Positions 28,001 through 37,073 of a DNA stretch of 64,000 nt are shown here, in pieces. The notes beneath the pieces were generated by a model, which ran no database searches, had not been told where the DNA came from, and worked only from the letters and a program-made list of their open reading frames with translations. A program made the position numbers and the translations under genes. This DNA is from Crocinitomicaceae bacterium (lineage in GTDB: Bacteria; Bacteroidota; Bacteroidia; Flavobacteriales_D; Crocinitomicaceae): assembly GCA_016708105.1 (NCBI GenBank), contig JADJGJ010000001.1:2170001-2234000 (forward strand), in the 5' to 3' direction. Numbering within the stretch: the first letter of the stretch is position 1; every line of letters begins with the position of its first letter.

Positions 28001-30139
28001 ATTCACACAATATGGCAAGATGCATGAGAGAGTAGAATCATCATCTAAAATATTGCCGTCGTCATACGAAATTTGAGGATCAAGCGTGTCATGCAAAGCA
28101 AAATTATTGATCACAACCACAACAGAATTACTACCAGAAACGCATCCATATTCATTGACGGCATACACACTATACGTTCCGGAATTGTCAACGAGAATAG
28201 TTGAATCATTTACTCCGTTAACATTACCTTCCCATACAATGGAATCATTTGAACCACCTGATGGACTTGCCCAAATAAAAACAGAATCTGCATCACACGT
28301 GTCAATTGGATTGGTAATAGCATTGTAATCATTAAAATTCCAGCTATCAGAAATGAGCGGAGGATCAGGTTCAGGTAGAACAACAATATATACGGAGTCT
28401 TTCCATGTATAACAATTATCTTGTGTTGTTGTGGTTGCCCAAGCATATCCGTTTGAAGAATACGCTGATGACATTCCACCACCACCATTGCTCCAAACAG
28501 TAAAATAAAGCGGGTGTATATCACCGAGCATAAAATCATGCAAAGTTGCCGTAACCGGTGCGCAGCCTTCAAGTGTATCAAGACATTGATTAAAAACTAT
28601 TTCATCACCTATGCACGGTTCGTATGTTAGAAGATCACATGATATTCCGGGATTTTTTTCATAATAGTCAAAAGGATCACGATTGGGATCGTAGGGACTT
28701 GTCCAAAAAATATCACGTTGACCTGCATTGTTTGTTTTAGCAAAATTTCCGTAGTTGGCATCACTGCAATTGGTGAAAGAAAAATTTACTTGTTGACCAG
28801 GTAGAAAAGAAAAAGTTGAACCGGCAGGTACGTAAAATACACCTTCAAAATACCCAACTAGAACCGGTTTGTCAACAGTTTTTACAGTAATTGCTTCACA
28901 ATAATCTGCCTGGTTGCTTGCTACTTGTCTTGCCCACTGAAATACACCTGACGAGTTGTATTTGATATAATGCACATCTTCAAAACCAACAGATAAAAAA
29001 GTGGAAGCACCATACACATCATTCATTTCAGTAAACGTACACATGAAATCACCGGTGATATAAATATTATTTGACGCATCTAACGTTAATTGATTTGAGT
29101 GCAATTCAGACGCAGAATAATTTGCGGACAACCAGTTGAATTCACCTGAGGTTGAAATCTGAGCTGTAAAAATATTGTATTGATCAGCGGCTGAAAAACT
29201 TTGGATCCCACTTACGTCTTCAACAAGCAAGGTATTTTGATAATCACCTGTCACGTATAAATTACCTCCACCAAATTTTATATCAGCAAGTAATATTTGC
29301 CCGCCCCACATTTTGTCAAACCAAAGTTCGGTTCCGGCACTACTGTATGCTACTATAAATCCTGCATTGAGTAATGTTGACGAATGTGTGGTTTGAAAAG
29401 TAATGTCTTCAGAAAATTGACCAATGACATAAATATTATTTGCTGCATCGGTTGTTACTTCCAATCCTCTGTCATCTTGATTTGCATTGCCATCTTCAGT
29501 CCAAACAAAATTTCCACTGCTATTTAGTTTGGTAATGAAAACATCATACGTGGGAGTACCAGTTGTAGAATTATTCATGCTGGTAAGTACATCAGGACCA
29601 AACGTTGCGGTGCCCTTATATTCACCAACACAAACAACGTTGCCTGCATTGTCAACAGTGATACCGTGCCCTATATCACCATAAGCACCACCAAAGGTTG
29701 TGACCCAAATAAAATTTCCGTTCTGATCTATTTTTGCAACAAAAGCTTCATACCCTGCCCCACTCACATTGATACTGCCAAACGTTGCATTACTTTGAAA
29801 ATAGCCTGTGATATACGTGTTACCTGCATTATCTTCAGCAATGGCATTTGCTTTATCAACGCCTGTTCCGCCAGCTTGCACAGCCCAGATTGGATCACCG
29901 GCATCATCCGTTTTCATGATGAAAATATCTGTATTACCTAAAGAAGTCAGAGTTGAAACACCGGTATTAAATGTTCCGTTGAAGAAACCGGTCATCACCA
30001 AATCTCCGTTTGAATCAAATACAGCATCTTTGGTTTCTTCTCCCATATTATTACCGGCAGAACGCAGCCAATTACCTTGACTCATAGCGGTACAACATGA
30101 GAATATTAAAAAAGTTAGGACAAGCTGCTTATAATTCAT
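25037..30139 (-). CDS. Giant secreted protein with SBBP propeller, Ig/PKD repeats and T9SS type B sorting domain
   Basis: This 1700-residue exported protein has a signal peptide ending near TAMSQG. Residues ~30-460 carry SBBP-type beta-propeller repeats (DNAGNTYITGYF, TDAANNIYVIGQF and similar). The middle contains many Ig-like/PKD repeats rich in CPGD, DS and GxYxC motifs, and SprB-like repeats with FIITQPDSL. The last ~90 residues are a gliding-motility C-terminal domain (PPNVFTPDGDGINDEF, DGTDRNG, GVYFYVYRG), which directs T9SS export and attachment. It is probably a surface adhesin or matrix protein. It stands alone between spacers of about 225 bp and 260 bp. Confidence 0.92.
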   Translation of the reverse strand: MNYKQLVLTFLIFSCCTAMSQGNWLRSAGNNMGEETKDAVFDSNGDLVMTGFFNGTFNTGVSTLTSLGNTDIFIMKTDDAGDPIWAVQAGGTGVDKANAIAEDNAGNTYITGYFQSNATFGSINVSGAGYEAFVAKIDQNGNFIWVTTFGGAYGDIGHGITVDNAGNVVCVGEYKGTATFGPDVLTSMNNSTTGTPTYDVFITKLNSSGNFVWTEDGNANQDDRGLEVTTDAANNIYVIGQFSEDITFQTTHSSTLLNAGFIVAYSSAGTELWFDKMWGGQILLADIKFGGGNLYVTGDYQNTLLVEDVSGIQSFSAADQYNIFTAQISTSGEFNWLSANYSASELHSNQLTLDASNNIYITGDFMCTFTEMNDVYGASTFLSVGFEDVHYIKYNSSGVFQWARQVASNQADYCEAITVKTVDKPVLVGYFEGVFYVPAGSTFSFLPGQQVNFSFTNCSDANYGNFAKTNNAGQRDIFWTSPYDPNRDPFDYYEKNPGISCDLLTYEPCIGDEIVFNQCLDTLEGCAPVTATLHDFMLGDIHPLYFTVWSNGGGGMSSAYSSNGYAWATTTTQDNCYTWKDSVYIVVLPEPDPPLISDSWNFNDYNAITNPIDTCDADSVFIWASPSGGSNDSIVWEGNVNGVNDSTILVDNSGTYSVYAVNEYGCVSGSNSVVVVINNFALHDTLDPQISYDDGNILDDDSTLSCILPYCVNVFLVDSAFTNQWGTLPNLYSVWFVDGVFLDTLQHNSDDTLLVQSPTTQNVCVNTTGWHEVMAQLFNDCGDTVFYELVDSFYVDTIPQPIVVVDGPASACPGDTVMITAVYNTADVTWTGTQIIANYGDSVLAVFSPTTGINVFANVDTTVQGITCTNSAAYGFPAIPVPQITVDPIDGVVCPGDSVLLTVTGGVAWQWIGPTGDSLGTNPTQYASDIGEYFCYVTTADGCVVNSEFESTVAYSSPTLYLWDPVICAGDSAMIQVLGPGNTVINWLAPLGGSSFVEYAYAEGWYYCETQYCGITKTDSVFVDMSFPLSGWSMPNDTTICPYDTLTINAPAGFSEYYWNGIIGTNSFQVLDSGDYYLHVIDINGCEDFSDTLQVEYHQLPNPPVASDTTICPGTDALLNAVGSGSITWYSASGNFISAGTFLPVTNVLSNVNYFVTNSDAFCESLPDTASIILFNDNVVSDFNILDTCGSLSVQVQNTGTSGLSYYWYFGDNTNASGSVANHTYPSNNTYTISLVTTDPVCGFEDSTAQQVTVYGQSINAVFNDPTCHQFSDASLTLFLIDGVGGETFLIEDDLGAQVNSTGSNTANNLNAGWYYYFVALGPGCTLTDSVFIPDPAAIDADLNLTHALCYGGTGSAIVDTVYNWQGDYANISFIWNPNPGGVGGIWADSSFNMPAGTYVLTVNDDHGCSNVIDFIITQPDSLIFVELGSDPAYCRTFSYQSGNGVVYAAVSGGTPDYTYEWTNLQTGASVIFSTWGGLNPGDYQILVTDENGCTLTEIVHVDSLNPIADFDMSSLYFISGYSGNSPLEVHFDNLSLYYANPNDPFADTTFYWNFDYDNIPWVISHDINETFDTVYTTGVYTICLTAVNKNGCADTLCRELIVYDSVDIAPPNVFTPDGDGINDEFTFYYKSIGIETVECIVVNRWGVTVREFYNVNDSWDGTDRNGDQCTDGVYFYVYRGVGFNGTEFQGQGTVTLIRN

Positions 30140-30370
30140 TGGATCAGGTATCTGTTGATTGAGACGAAAGCTACAAATAAAAGGTTGAGATTGAGTGAGA
30201 AACTTTGATTAGATTTTGAAATTATACCTTTCAAACAGCACGACATTGGGCAGAATAGTGCATTATTTTTACTCATCTTAATATCCTGATCAGATAAAAT
30301 TTAGCTGATATTCTACAATTCCAGAAAATAAAAAACGAACATTTATGCAACCTCTGCCGTATAATTGACG

Positions 30371-30378
30371 TAATTTTG
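30371..30378 (+). promoter_or_regulatory. Candidate -7 box TAATTTTG
   Basis: The octamer matches the Bacteroidota -7 consensus TAnnTTTG and lies 21 bp before the ATG of the DUF1987 gene. I see no clear TTTG at the expected -33 position, so this rests on one element. Confidence 0.35.
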
Positions 30379-30399
30379 TAGTGCGTAATTCATTAACCC

Positions 30400-30813
30400 A
30401 TGAGTGAAATTGAAGACTTGATATTAAAGGCCAGCACAAAAACACCTGAAATTAATTTCAAAGGTGAATCAGGTCAGTTAGAATTATCAGGCAGATCTAT
30501 TCCGGAAATTTCATTTGAGTTTTATCAACCAGTTATTGATTGGGTAGATGCGTACGGCAAAAATCCACAAGAAGAAACCATGGTGCATGCCAAGTTTGAA
30601 TATTTCAACACCAGCTCATCAAAACAAATTTTAGACGTCTTCAAAAAATTGGAGAATATTCATTTAAATGGTAAATCTCGTGTGAAAGTAAAATGGTTTG
30701 TATCAGAAGAAGATGAAGCCATGCAAGAAGCCGGCGAAGAATATAAAATGCTTTTGAAATTACCTTTTGAAATTGTTCCGGTTCCTGACAGTGATCAAGA
30801 GAAGAGGGGTTAG
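30400..30813 (+). CDS. DUF1987 (SiaC-like) regulatory phosphoprotein
   Basis: This 137-residue protein matches the DUF1987 pattern: EINFKGESGQLELSGRSIPE near the start, FYQPVIDW, KFEYFNTSSSKQILDV and a C-terminal EIVP. SiaC of Pseudomonas aeruginosa is a DUF1987 protein switched by phosphorylation through a kinase (SiaB) and a SpoIIE phosphatase (SiaA), and it controls a diguanylate cyclase. The serine/threonine-rich YFNTSSSKQ segment is where phosphorylation would be expected. No kinase or cyclase gene is adjacent here. The TPR/SpoIIE phosphatase at 19880-22027 is a possible but unproven partner. Confidence 0.85.
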   Translation: MSEIEDLILKASTKTPEINFKGESGQLELSGRSIPEISFEFYQPVIDWVDAYGKNPQEETMVHAKFEYFNTSSSKQILDVFKKLENIHLNGKSRVKVKWFVSEEDEAMQEAGEEYKMLLKLPFEIVPVPDSDQEKRG

Positions 30814-30845
30814 GGATTAGGGATTAGGACTTAGGTTTTAGGGGT
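30808..30845. repeat. TTAGGG-like G-rich patch
   Basis: Several copies of TTAGGG, TTAGG and TTTAGGGG follow the DUF1987 stop region. The patch resembles the one at 13962-13990, so the motif is dispersed in the genome. No function is assigned. Confidence 0.55.
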
Positions 30846-30928
30846 AAAGCCATTTGCTTATTCTGAATTTAGTCCGTCTAAAAAAATATCTTCGCAGCCA
30901 ATAACATATCTGCAACCCTAAACAGAAT

Positions 30929-31285
30929 ATGAAAAAGGAAATTCAAGAGGATGTATTCAATTATTTTGTCCGGTTTCCAGAATCGGTTCAAAAAAGATTC
31001 ATGCAAATTCGTTCAATCATCTACAAGGTTTGCCCAGATTGTGAAGAGCTCATTTCATATGGCATGCCTGCATATATATTGAATAAAAAACCATTGGTAT
31101 ATTACGCCGCTTATGAAAATCATATCGGATTCTACGCAACACCAACCGGACACGTAAAATTTAAAAAAGAATTAGCAGGTTATAAACAAGGGAAAGGGTC
31201 TGTCCAGTTCCCGCTTAAGGAAAAACTACCGCTTGATTTAATTGAACGCATTGTGCAGTTCAGAAAAGAAGAAAATACGAACTAA
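30929..31285 (+). CDS. DUF1801 family protein
   Basis: This 118-residue cytoplasmic protein has the DUF1801 pattern: IRSIIYKVCPDCEELISYGMPAY, YYAAYENHIGFY and the C-terminal LIERIVQFRKEE. Relatives include Bacillus YdhG (Fra), described as an iron chaperone, but many members are uncharacterised, so no specific role is given. The gene is 115 bp after the DUF1987 gene, with a TATCTTCG box at 30887-30894 between them. Confidence 0.85.
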   Translation: MKKEIQEDVFNYFVRFPESVQKRFMQIRSIIYKVCPDCEELISYGMPAYILNKKPLVYYAAYENHIGFYATPTGHVKFKKELAGYKQGKGSVQFPLKEKLPLDLIERIVQFRKEENTN

Positions 31286-31312
31286 CTTCAGGTAAAAACT
31301 AAACCAAAACTT

Positions 31313-31816
31313 ATGAATACAACAACACCCATAAACCCAACAAGCGGCAAAGCAACCGTACAACTCATTTTGATTGGACTCATGCTTTGGTTGTGTGCTA
31401 CACAGGTCAGCTCATTATTAGGTCAATCCTTGTTTGATTTATCTTTCCATATTGAAATGAAACCTTTATTGCGGTTTGTATTAGATTGTATACTGCCTCT
31501 TGCGTTCTTTCTCTTGTTTATTGTCTTTGCTATTAATCTTTACGCCAAACAAAAATCAACAGAGGATAAAAACAAATCTTTTCTAACTATACTGATTGTG
31601 ATATTTGTTATTGTATATGCCTTCGTATTTATCACAACTATGTACCTGCATCCGGTATATACTGATGTGAACATGGAAATTGTCTTTGAATACTACGATG
31701 TTTTGGGCGAATCATTCATTGACGAAATTTGGGGAGTTTTACATTATTTATTGCGTATTGGGGTGTTCATTTTGATCATCTATATGAGTGAGAAAAAATT
31801 GAGAGCAGCGGCGTAA
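31313..31816 (+). CDS. Four-helix integral membrane protein of unknown function
   Basis: This 167-residue protein has four predicted transmembrane helices (about residues 14-36, 50-74, 88-110 and 142-160) and short loops. The size and layout resemble DUF2975-type membrane proteins, but I see no decisive motif. It lies 27 bp after the DUF1801 gene and 39 bp before another small membrane protein, so the three may be co-transcribed. Confidence 0.65.
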   Translation: MNTTTPINPTSGKATVQLILIGLMLWLCATQVSSLLGQSLFDLSFHIEMKPLLRFVLDCILPLAFFLLFIVFAINLYAKQKSTEDKNKSFLTILIVIFVIVYAFVFITTMYLHPVYTDVNMEIVFEYYDVLGESFIDEIWGVLHYLLRIGVFILIIYMSEKKLRAAA

Positions 31817-31855
31817 TTATCATTCGTACTCACTAATTAAAACCCATTAATTAAC

Positions 31856-32296
31856 ATGATGACACGAGCAGAATATGTAGCCATTTGCGAAACTTGTCTG
31901 AAACGAAAAAATAATTTGAAGAAAGGACTGATATGCTCTCTGACTAACGAATATGCAAATTTCAACACCGTTTGTTCTGAATACGCACAAGATGCCGTAA
32001 TTATTCAACAACAAAAAGATGCCGCGGCCGGTGGGCAGGCTAAAGTTCCGGTTTTTGAAACAGAAAGTAGTTTGATGAAAAGCGGATTCGGTGGAGGCAT
32101 TGCTATGTTAATCGGCGGTGTTATTTGGATTGTACTTGGATATGCATTTCTCAATCGAATCTTCTATTACCCTATTTTTCTTATCATTGCCGGAATAATA
32201 GTTATCGTGAGAGAATCAGCCAAAAAGGCAAAACAAATGAACCGACCTGATACCAGCGGAATTTTGGATGATAAAAATGATTTGGAGATAACCTGA
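31856..32296 (+). CDS. Small protein with N-terminal Cys motif and two membrane helices
   Basis: This 146-residue protein has a cysteine-containing head: CETCLKRKNNLKKGLICSL near residues 11-29 and VCSEY near 41, a pattern seen in many small Bacteroidota proteins that probably bind zinc. Two hydrophobic helices follow near residues 80-120. The basic C-terminus should face the cytoplasm. Function is unknown. ATG at 31859 is equally possible as the start. Confidence 0.65.
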   Translation: MMTRAEYVAICETCLKRKNNLKKGLICSLTNEYANFNTVCSEYAQDAVIIQQQKDAAAGGQAKVPVFETESSLMKSGFGGGIAMLIGGVIWIVLGYAFLNRIFYYPIFLIIAGIIVIVRESAKKAKQMNRPDTSGILDDKNDLEIT

Positions 32297-32376
32297 TACC
32301 CAATCTTTACTGAGCAGTTAATGAAAATGACAACAGTAAGCAGCAAGTCATTCATAGAGCCCTGTGTGAAAATCCT

Positions 32377-32384
32377 TATCTTTG
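32377..32384 (+). promoter_or_regulatory. Candidate -7 box TATCTTTG before purB
   Basis: The octamer fits TAnnTTTG and ends 18 bp before the purB ATG. The -33 TTTG is not evident. The short leader fits a Bacteroidota promoter. Confidence 0.4.
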
Positions 32385-32402
32385 CTTTTTGAATTCTCAT
32401 TT

Positions 32403-33752
32403 ATGAATAAACTCAGGGCAATATCTCCAATTGATGGAAGATACCGTGACAAGGTTGAAAAACTTGCTGATTATTTTTCTGAATTCGCTTTGATACGTTA
32501 CCGCGTATTGGTAGAGGTTGAATATTTTATTGCATTAACCGAACTAGATATTAAAATGCTCAAAGATTTTCCAAAAAAATCAGTAGCAGAGTTAAGAAAA
32601 GTTTATCAGGAATTTTCAGAGTCAGATGCGCAGAAAATTAAAGACACTGAAAAAATCACCAATCATGATGTAAAAGCGGTTGAATATTTCATCAAAGAAA
32701 AATTCAGCAAATTGGGCTTGTCAAAATATGAAGAGTTTGTTCATTTTGGACTCACCTCACAAGACATTAACAATACTGCCATCCCCATGTCATTGAAAGA
32801 TGCCGTGTATGAAGAGTTTCTTCCACTGCTTGATCATTTGATTCACACGTTGAATGATTATGCACAAGAATGGAAAGACATTCCAATGCTTGCCCGCACA
32901 CATGGACAACCGGCTTCACCAACCCGACTTGGTAAAGAGATTTATGTTTTTGTTGAGCGCTTAGATGTGCAAAAAAGACAATTGCTTGCGGTACCTTTCT
33001 CAGCAAAATTCGGCGGTGCCACCGGAAATATGAATGCTCACTTTGTAGCGTTCCCTGAAATTGACTGGGTTCGCTTTGCCAATAATTTTGTAAATAACAC
33101 CTTACAAATTGAACGCAGTCAAACCACTACGCAAATTGAACACTATGATAACGCTGCATCTTTGTTTGATGCCTTAAAGCGAATCAATAATATTTTGTTA
33201 GATCTTGACCGTGATATGTGGACTTATATTTCCATGGATTACTTCAAGCAAAAAATAAAAAAAGGAGAAATTGGTTCATCTGCCATGCCTCACAAAGTAA
33301 ATCCAATTGACTTTGAAAATTCAGAAGGAAATATTGGAATTGCCAATGCACTATTTGAACATCTTGCAGCCAAATTACCGGTATCAAGACTTCAACGCGA
33401 TCTCACTGACAGCACAGTATTGCGGAATGTAGGCATGCCAATAGCTCACTCGCTTATTGCGCTCCAATCTACCTTGAAAGGTATGAGTAAATTGGTATTG
33501 AATGAGCAAAAATTGCAAGCGGACTTGGACTCAAATTGGGCAGTGGTAGCTGAAGCAATTCAAACCATTTTGCGTCGTGAAGGATATCCAAAACCTTATG
33601 AAGCATTGAAAGATTTAACCAGGACAAATACGGTGATCAACAAAGAGAGTATTTCAATATTCATTGAAGAACTCAATGTTTCAGAAAAAGTAAAAAAAGA
33701 ACTTCGCAAAATCAGTCCACATAATTTTACCGGAATAAACATGGTTGATTAA
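32403..33752 (+). CDS. purB: Adenylosuccinate lyase
   Basis: This 449-residue enzyme of purine synthesis cleaves SAICAR and adenylosuccinate with release of fumarate. The family signature SSAMPHKVNPIDFEN is intact, as are the N-terminal ISPIDGRYRDK, TSQDINNTA and ARTHGQPASPT. ATG at 32403 gives the MNKLRAISPIDGRY start that matches E. coli PurB; the longer frame from TTG 32382 is less likely because it would begin inside the -7 box. It appears to be a single-gene unit. Confidence 0.96.
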   Translation: MNKLRAISPIDGRYRDKVEKLADYFSEFALIRYRVLVEVEYFIALTELDIKMLKDFPKKSVAELRKVYQEFSESDAQKIKDTEKITNHDVKAVEYFIKEKFSKLGLSKYEEFVHFGLTSQDINNTAIPMSLKDAVYEEFLPLLDHLIHTLNDYAQEWKDIPMLARTHGQPASPTRLGKEIYVFVERLDVQKRQLLAVPFSAKFGGATGNMNAHFVAFPEIDWVRFANNFVNNTLQIERSQTTTQIEHYDNAASLFDALKRINNILLDLDRDMWTYISMDYFKQKIKKGEIGSSAMPHKVNPIDFENSEGNIGIANALFEHLAAKLPVSRLQRDLTDSTVLRNVGMPIAHSLIALQSTLKGMSKLVLNEQKLQADLDSNWAVVAEAIQTILRREGYPKPYEALKDLTRTNTVINKESISIFIEELNVSEKVKKELRKISPHNFTGINMVD

Positions 33753-33852
33753 ATCAAACCGGGCAAAAGAAAAAACTTGATTTAATTTTAGTGCGAAAAG
33801 ATGTTATCACTAGATTTTCAGTACAATTAAAATAAAAAACAAAGGCACAAAA

Positions 33853-33880
33853 AAACCCGCACTCAGGCGGGTTTCTAAAA
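33853..33880. terminator. Intrinsic terminator, AAACCCGC/GCGGGTTT
   Basis: A perfect 8-bp stem (33853-33860 with 33867-33874) encloses the loop ACTCAG. The A-run on its left becomes a T-run on the minus strand, so it mainly ends the minus-strand lipoprotein gene 20 bp away. It may also stop read-through from purB. Confidence 0.85.
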
Positions 33881-33894
33881 TAATCTGGTCGTTC

Positions 33895-34536
33895 TTAGTG
33901 ACCACTATTTTTCATGTCCTCTTCAACCAACGCGTCAGCATCAATTGTTTCACCACTTAACTCAAAATTATTCGCTGCCGCAAATTCATATTGAAAATCT
34001 ACCCAGCGTCCATCAACTTCTATATACTTATCATACGCTTCAGCATATTTTTCATACAATTTCATGTCTTTGTCTGACCAATCTTCATCAGGGGTAGACA
34101 TGGGTACAGCTAAATCACGCAAGTAATTATCAACCAAATCCTGAACTCCATTAAGCCATTCAATTGTTAATTCCTGCAATTCCTTTTGCTTAGGCCAGCC
34201 TTTACCATTATATAAATCCATGGCTTTTTTGCAATCTGCAATCATGACAACCATGGAGTCATAGATTGCATAAAATTCTTCAGGTGCTGCATCTTGCTCA
34301 TCTAACACATCAACTTCACGAAATTTCACATCAATTTCAACCACTTCAGCTTGAACGCCAAAAAAGTATTCTTCACCGTTGGTAGCTCCACCGTCTTCAA
34401 AGCTCACAGTTGCTTCCTGAAAATCCTCGTTGGTTTCCATTACAGTATTCAACGCATCATTGTTTACTGTTGTTCCGCTGCCACAAGCAACCATCAAGGC
34501 TGCAACTGCAGGATAGATAAATAGTTTTTTCTTCAT
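33895..34536 (-). CDS. Lipoprotein of unknown function
   Basis: This 213-residue protein has a lipobox ALMVACG (Cys18). The mature part is acidic and probably helical (QEATVSFEDGG, YEKYAEAYDKYIEVDGRW). I recognise no family. It is single, with a clear terminator 20 bp downstream. Confidence 0.75.
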   Translation of the reverse strand: MKKKLFIYPAVAALMVACGSGTTVNNDALNTVMETNEDFQEATVSFEDGGATNGEEYFFGVQAEVVEIDVKFREVDVLDEQDAAPEEFYAIYDSMVVMIADCKKAMDLYNGKGWPKQKELQELTIEWLNGVQDLVDNYLRDLAVPMSTPDEDWSDKDMKLYEKYAEAYDKYIEVDGRWVDFQYEFAAANNFELSGETIDADALVEEDMKNSGH

Positions 34537-34656
34537 GTAGATTTATTATAAAAGTTTAGTTTCAGATTTGATTCCAATATGCTTTACCAATTGGCAAATC
34601 AAAAATGAACGGGTGAATTTACTAATTTTTTATTTTCAACCGATTGGTCTTGATAA

Positions 34657-37026
34657 CTAAAACTGTACCCGGTAATTAAATATCGGCACAAAGCCAAGCT
34701 GGTAAATGGTTTCTATCGTCTGCTCTTCAGGTGAATAATATTGTGCAAATACATTTTTATGATTTGTCAGATTCTGAATATCCAGAAAAAGATGGTGCGT
34801 AGACTTAGATCCGTTTTTGCGATAACCAATTTTAAAATCAATCCTGAAATAGTCAGATGATTGTTCTTCGTATCTATGATCTAAATCAAACACGGTTTTG
34901 CCTTGAGCAATAGATTCATCCAAAAGAATGGGTGTTAAAGGCGCTCCGCCTGACCACATGAGTTTAATGTCGGTGACAATAAAATTTGTTTTGGTTTTGC
35001 CAACCGGAAATTCTTTTCCTCCCAAAAAATTACAGATAAAATTATTATTGAAGCGCGTGTTTCGTTCAACACCATCCAGAGCAACATATTTTGATTCGTA
35101 GAGCGATGCAGTGACAAGGAAATAATAATGATTAGTGAAGAATTTTTCCAATGTAAATTCAACCCCGTAATTGGTTCCGGTTCCTTTATTTACAAAAGGT
35201 ACATCGGCTTGATTATCTATCACAGATAAAAAAGACACACTATAATTCAACACAGAAAAACCACTGCTACTATCAGCTTCAACCGGAACATCATACAAGT
35301 GCTGATAATAAGTTTCAATTCGTATCCGCAGGTTTTCAGTGATTCTAAAATCATAGCCCAACACCGCGTGCAGCGCTTTAGTAGGTTTTAAGTTTTGATT
35401 GGGGTAATATACATTTCCAAAAGCATCTGTTTTCTCTACAAAATAAAATGTCAGCGGTTCAGTGCGACTATGTTTACCTGCGCTGATTGATATGCTATGA
35501 CGTCTGCTAATATCCCATACAAAGCCAAGCCGGGGTTCAGCCACCGGCGCATCAGATAAAGCAAAATAATGCGCGTGAATTCCGGTATTAAGCGTTATTT
35601 TTTCAGTGAAGCGATGTTTCCATTGCAAGTACAGTTGAGACATTGAAGTTGTACCGTCACCAGAAAGAAATACAATATTCTGCACAAAATTTTCTGCATG
35701 CAAATCAAAACCGGTCACGCTGTAAATACCTCCAAGGCGAATGGTGTTTTTTGCATTTACTTTACAATTCCAAGTAGTTGAAATTCGAAAAGCATATTCA
35801 ATAAATGATGATTTGCTCACCGGCTGCAATTGATACACATTGTCAAGTGAATCATTTCTATCACCTAATCTGCTGGCTGAAAATGAGACGTAGGAATTAA
35901 GATAAGATCTTTTGCCAAGCAGAATTTTATGTATTAGCCCAGTTGCTGTCATATCAGAATTCATGAACTGATCAAAGCGATCATCCCGACTATTCCATTG
36001 CAGAGAATCTTTTACTGCAGGTACACCCACGTGACTTAATCCGCCAATTCCAAAAAAGGTAAACACGCCTGCTTTTTGCGTTGGAAAATTAAATTTCATG
36101 GTGAGATCATGCACAACCGGTAAAGTGTTTCCGCCAACATCTAATCCAATGGCTTCAAAAATTCCGGTAGTTGAATAACGATAATTGATCAAGTAAGATG
36201 ATTTGGATTTTTTTGAAAAGGGTCCTTCAGTATTTGCTTCAACGCCGATAAAACCAAATTGTATTGAATATTCTCGTTGCTCATCATTTCCTGTTCTGAG
36301 TTTTACATCAAATACACCTGATAAAGCATTGCCATATTCAGCCGGAAAAGCACCGGTATAAAAATCAGAATTCTTGAGTACGTTTACACTTAAAATACTG
36401 AATCCTCCACCTGAACTTCCGTTGCTTGAAAGGTGATTGAGATTAGGCACTTCAATGCCTTCCAATCTCCACAACAAACCTTTGGATGAATTTCCGCGAA
36501 TAATTAATTCATTTGAAAAACTACCTCCTGAAACACCGGCATACGATTGTGCAAGACGAGAAATATCACCATTAAAACTACCTGAAAAACGCCCGGCTTC
36601 ATCAACTGTAAACGAACGAACACTGTTGCCGGCCATTTCGTTGATGGGTTTTCCTTTTTCATTGTCAGCTACAATTTCAACTTCACCTAATTGACTCAAG
36701 GCTTCAGTGAGCTCAATCGTTAGAATCACCTCTTTACCTGCACTCACAATCAATTCAGGTAAAATTAAATCTTCATATCCAACAAATGTAATTCGTAAGG
36801 TATGCCGTCCAATAGGTACGTTGTCTATTCTGAAATTCCCGTTGTGATCCGAAATTGCACCTAACAACGGTTCAGTATTCATAACAACCACCTTTGCACC
36901 TATCAGCGGATTTTTTGAATCACGATCAATCACACTTCCCCTGATAACTTGTGTTTGCTGCGCAATCAGTTCTGTCGAAAACACCACCAGAAATAACAAT
37001 ATGGTCAAATAGAAAAATGCACGCAT
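34657..37026 (-). CDS. TonB-dependent receptor with carboxypeptidase-regulatory-like domain
   Basis: This 789-residue outer-membrane receptor has a signal peptide (to about residue 23), a CarboxypepD_reg-like domain (residues ~26-110, IRGSVIDRDSKNPLIGAKV) and a plug domain (~120-235, ELIIRGNSSKGLLWRLEGIEVP, FPAEYGNALSGVFDV). A beta-barrel follows, ending in the aromatic C-terminal FNYRVQF. No SusD gene follows, so it is not a standard polysaccharide locus; the substrate is unknown. The box TATCTTAG (37031-37038) is exactly 4 bp before the ATG. The gene is monocistronic as far as the window shows. Confidence 0.93.
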   Translation of the reverse strand: MRAFFYLTILLFLVVFSTELIAQQTQVIRGSVIDRDSKNPLIGAKVVVMNTEPLLGAISDHNGNFRIDNVPIGRHTLRITFVGYEDLILPELIVSAGKEVILTIELTEALSQLGEVEIVADNEKGKPINEMAGNSVRSFTVDEAGRFSGSFNGDISRLAQSYAGVSGGSFSNELIIRGNSSKGLLWRLEGIEVPNLNHLSSNGSSGGGFSILSVNVLKNSDFYTGAFPAEYGNALSGVFDVKLRTGNDEQREYSIQFGFIGVEANTEGPFSKKSKSSYLINYRYSTTGIFEAIGLDVGGNTLPVVHDLTMKFNFPTQKAGVFTFFGIGGLSHVGVPAVKDSLQWNSRDDRFDQFMNSDMTATGLIHKILLGKRSYLNSYVSFSASRLGDRNDSLDNVYQLQPVSKSSFIEYAFRISTTWNCKVNAKNTIRLGGIYSVTGFDLHAENFVQNIVFLSGDGTTSMSQLYLQWKHRFTEKITLNTGIHAHYFALSDAPVAEPRLGFVWDISRRHSISISAGKHSRTEPLTFYFVEKTDAFGNVYYPNQNLKPTKALHAVLGYDFRITENLRIRIETYYQHLYDVPVEADSSSGFSVLNYSVSFLSVIDNQADVPFVNKGTGTNYGVEFTLEKFFTNHYYFLVTASLYESKYVALDGVERNTRFNNNFICNFLGGKEFPVGKTKTNFIVTDIKLMWSGGAPLTPILLDESIAQGKTVFDLDHRYEEQSSDYFRIDFKIGYRKNGSKSTHHLFLDIQNLTNHKNVFAQYYSPEEQTIETIYQLGFVPIFNYRVQF

Positions 37027-37073
37027 GCAGCTAAGATAGTAAATTCAATAGGTTAATTATCCTGAGACAATCT

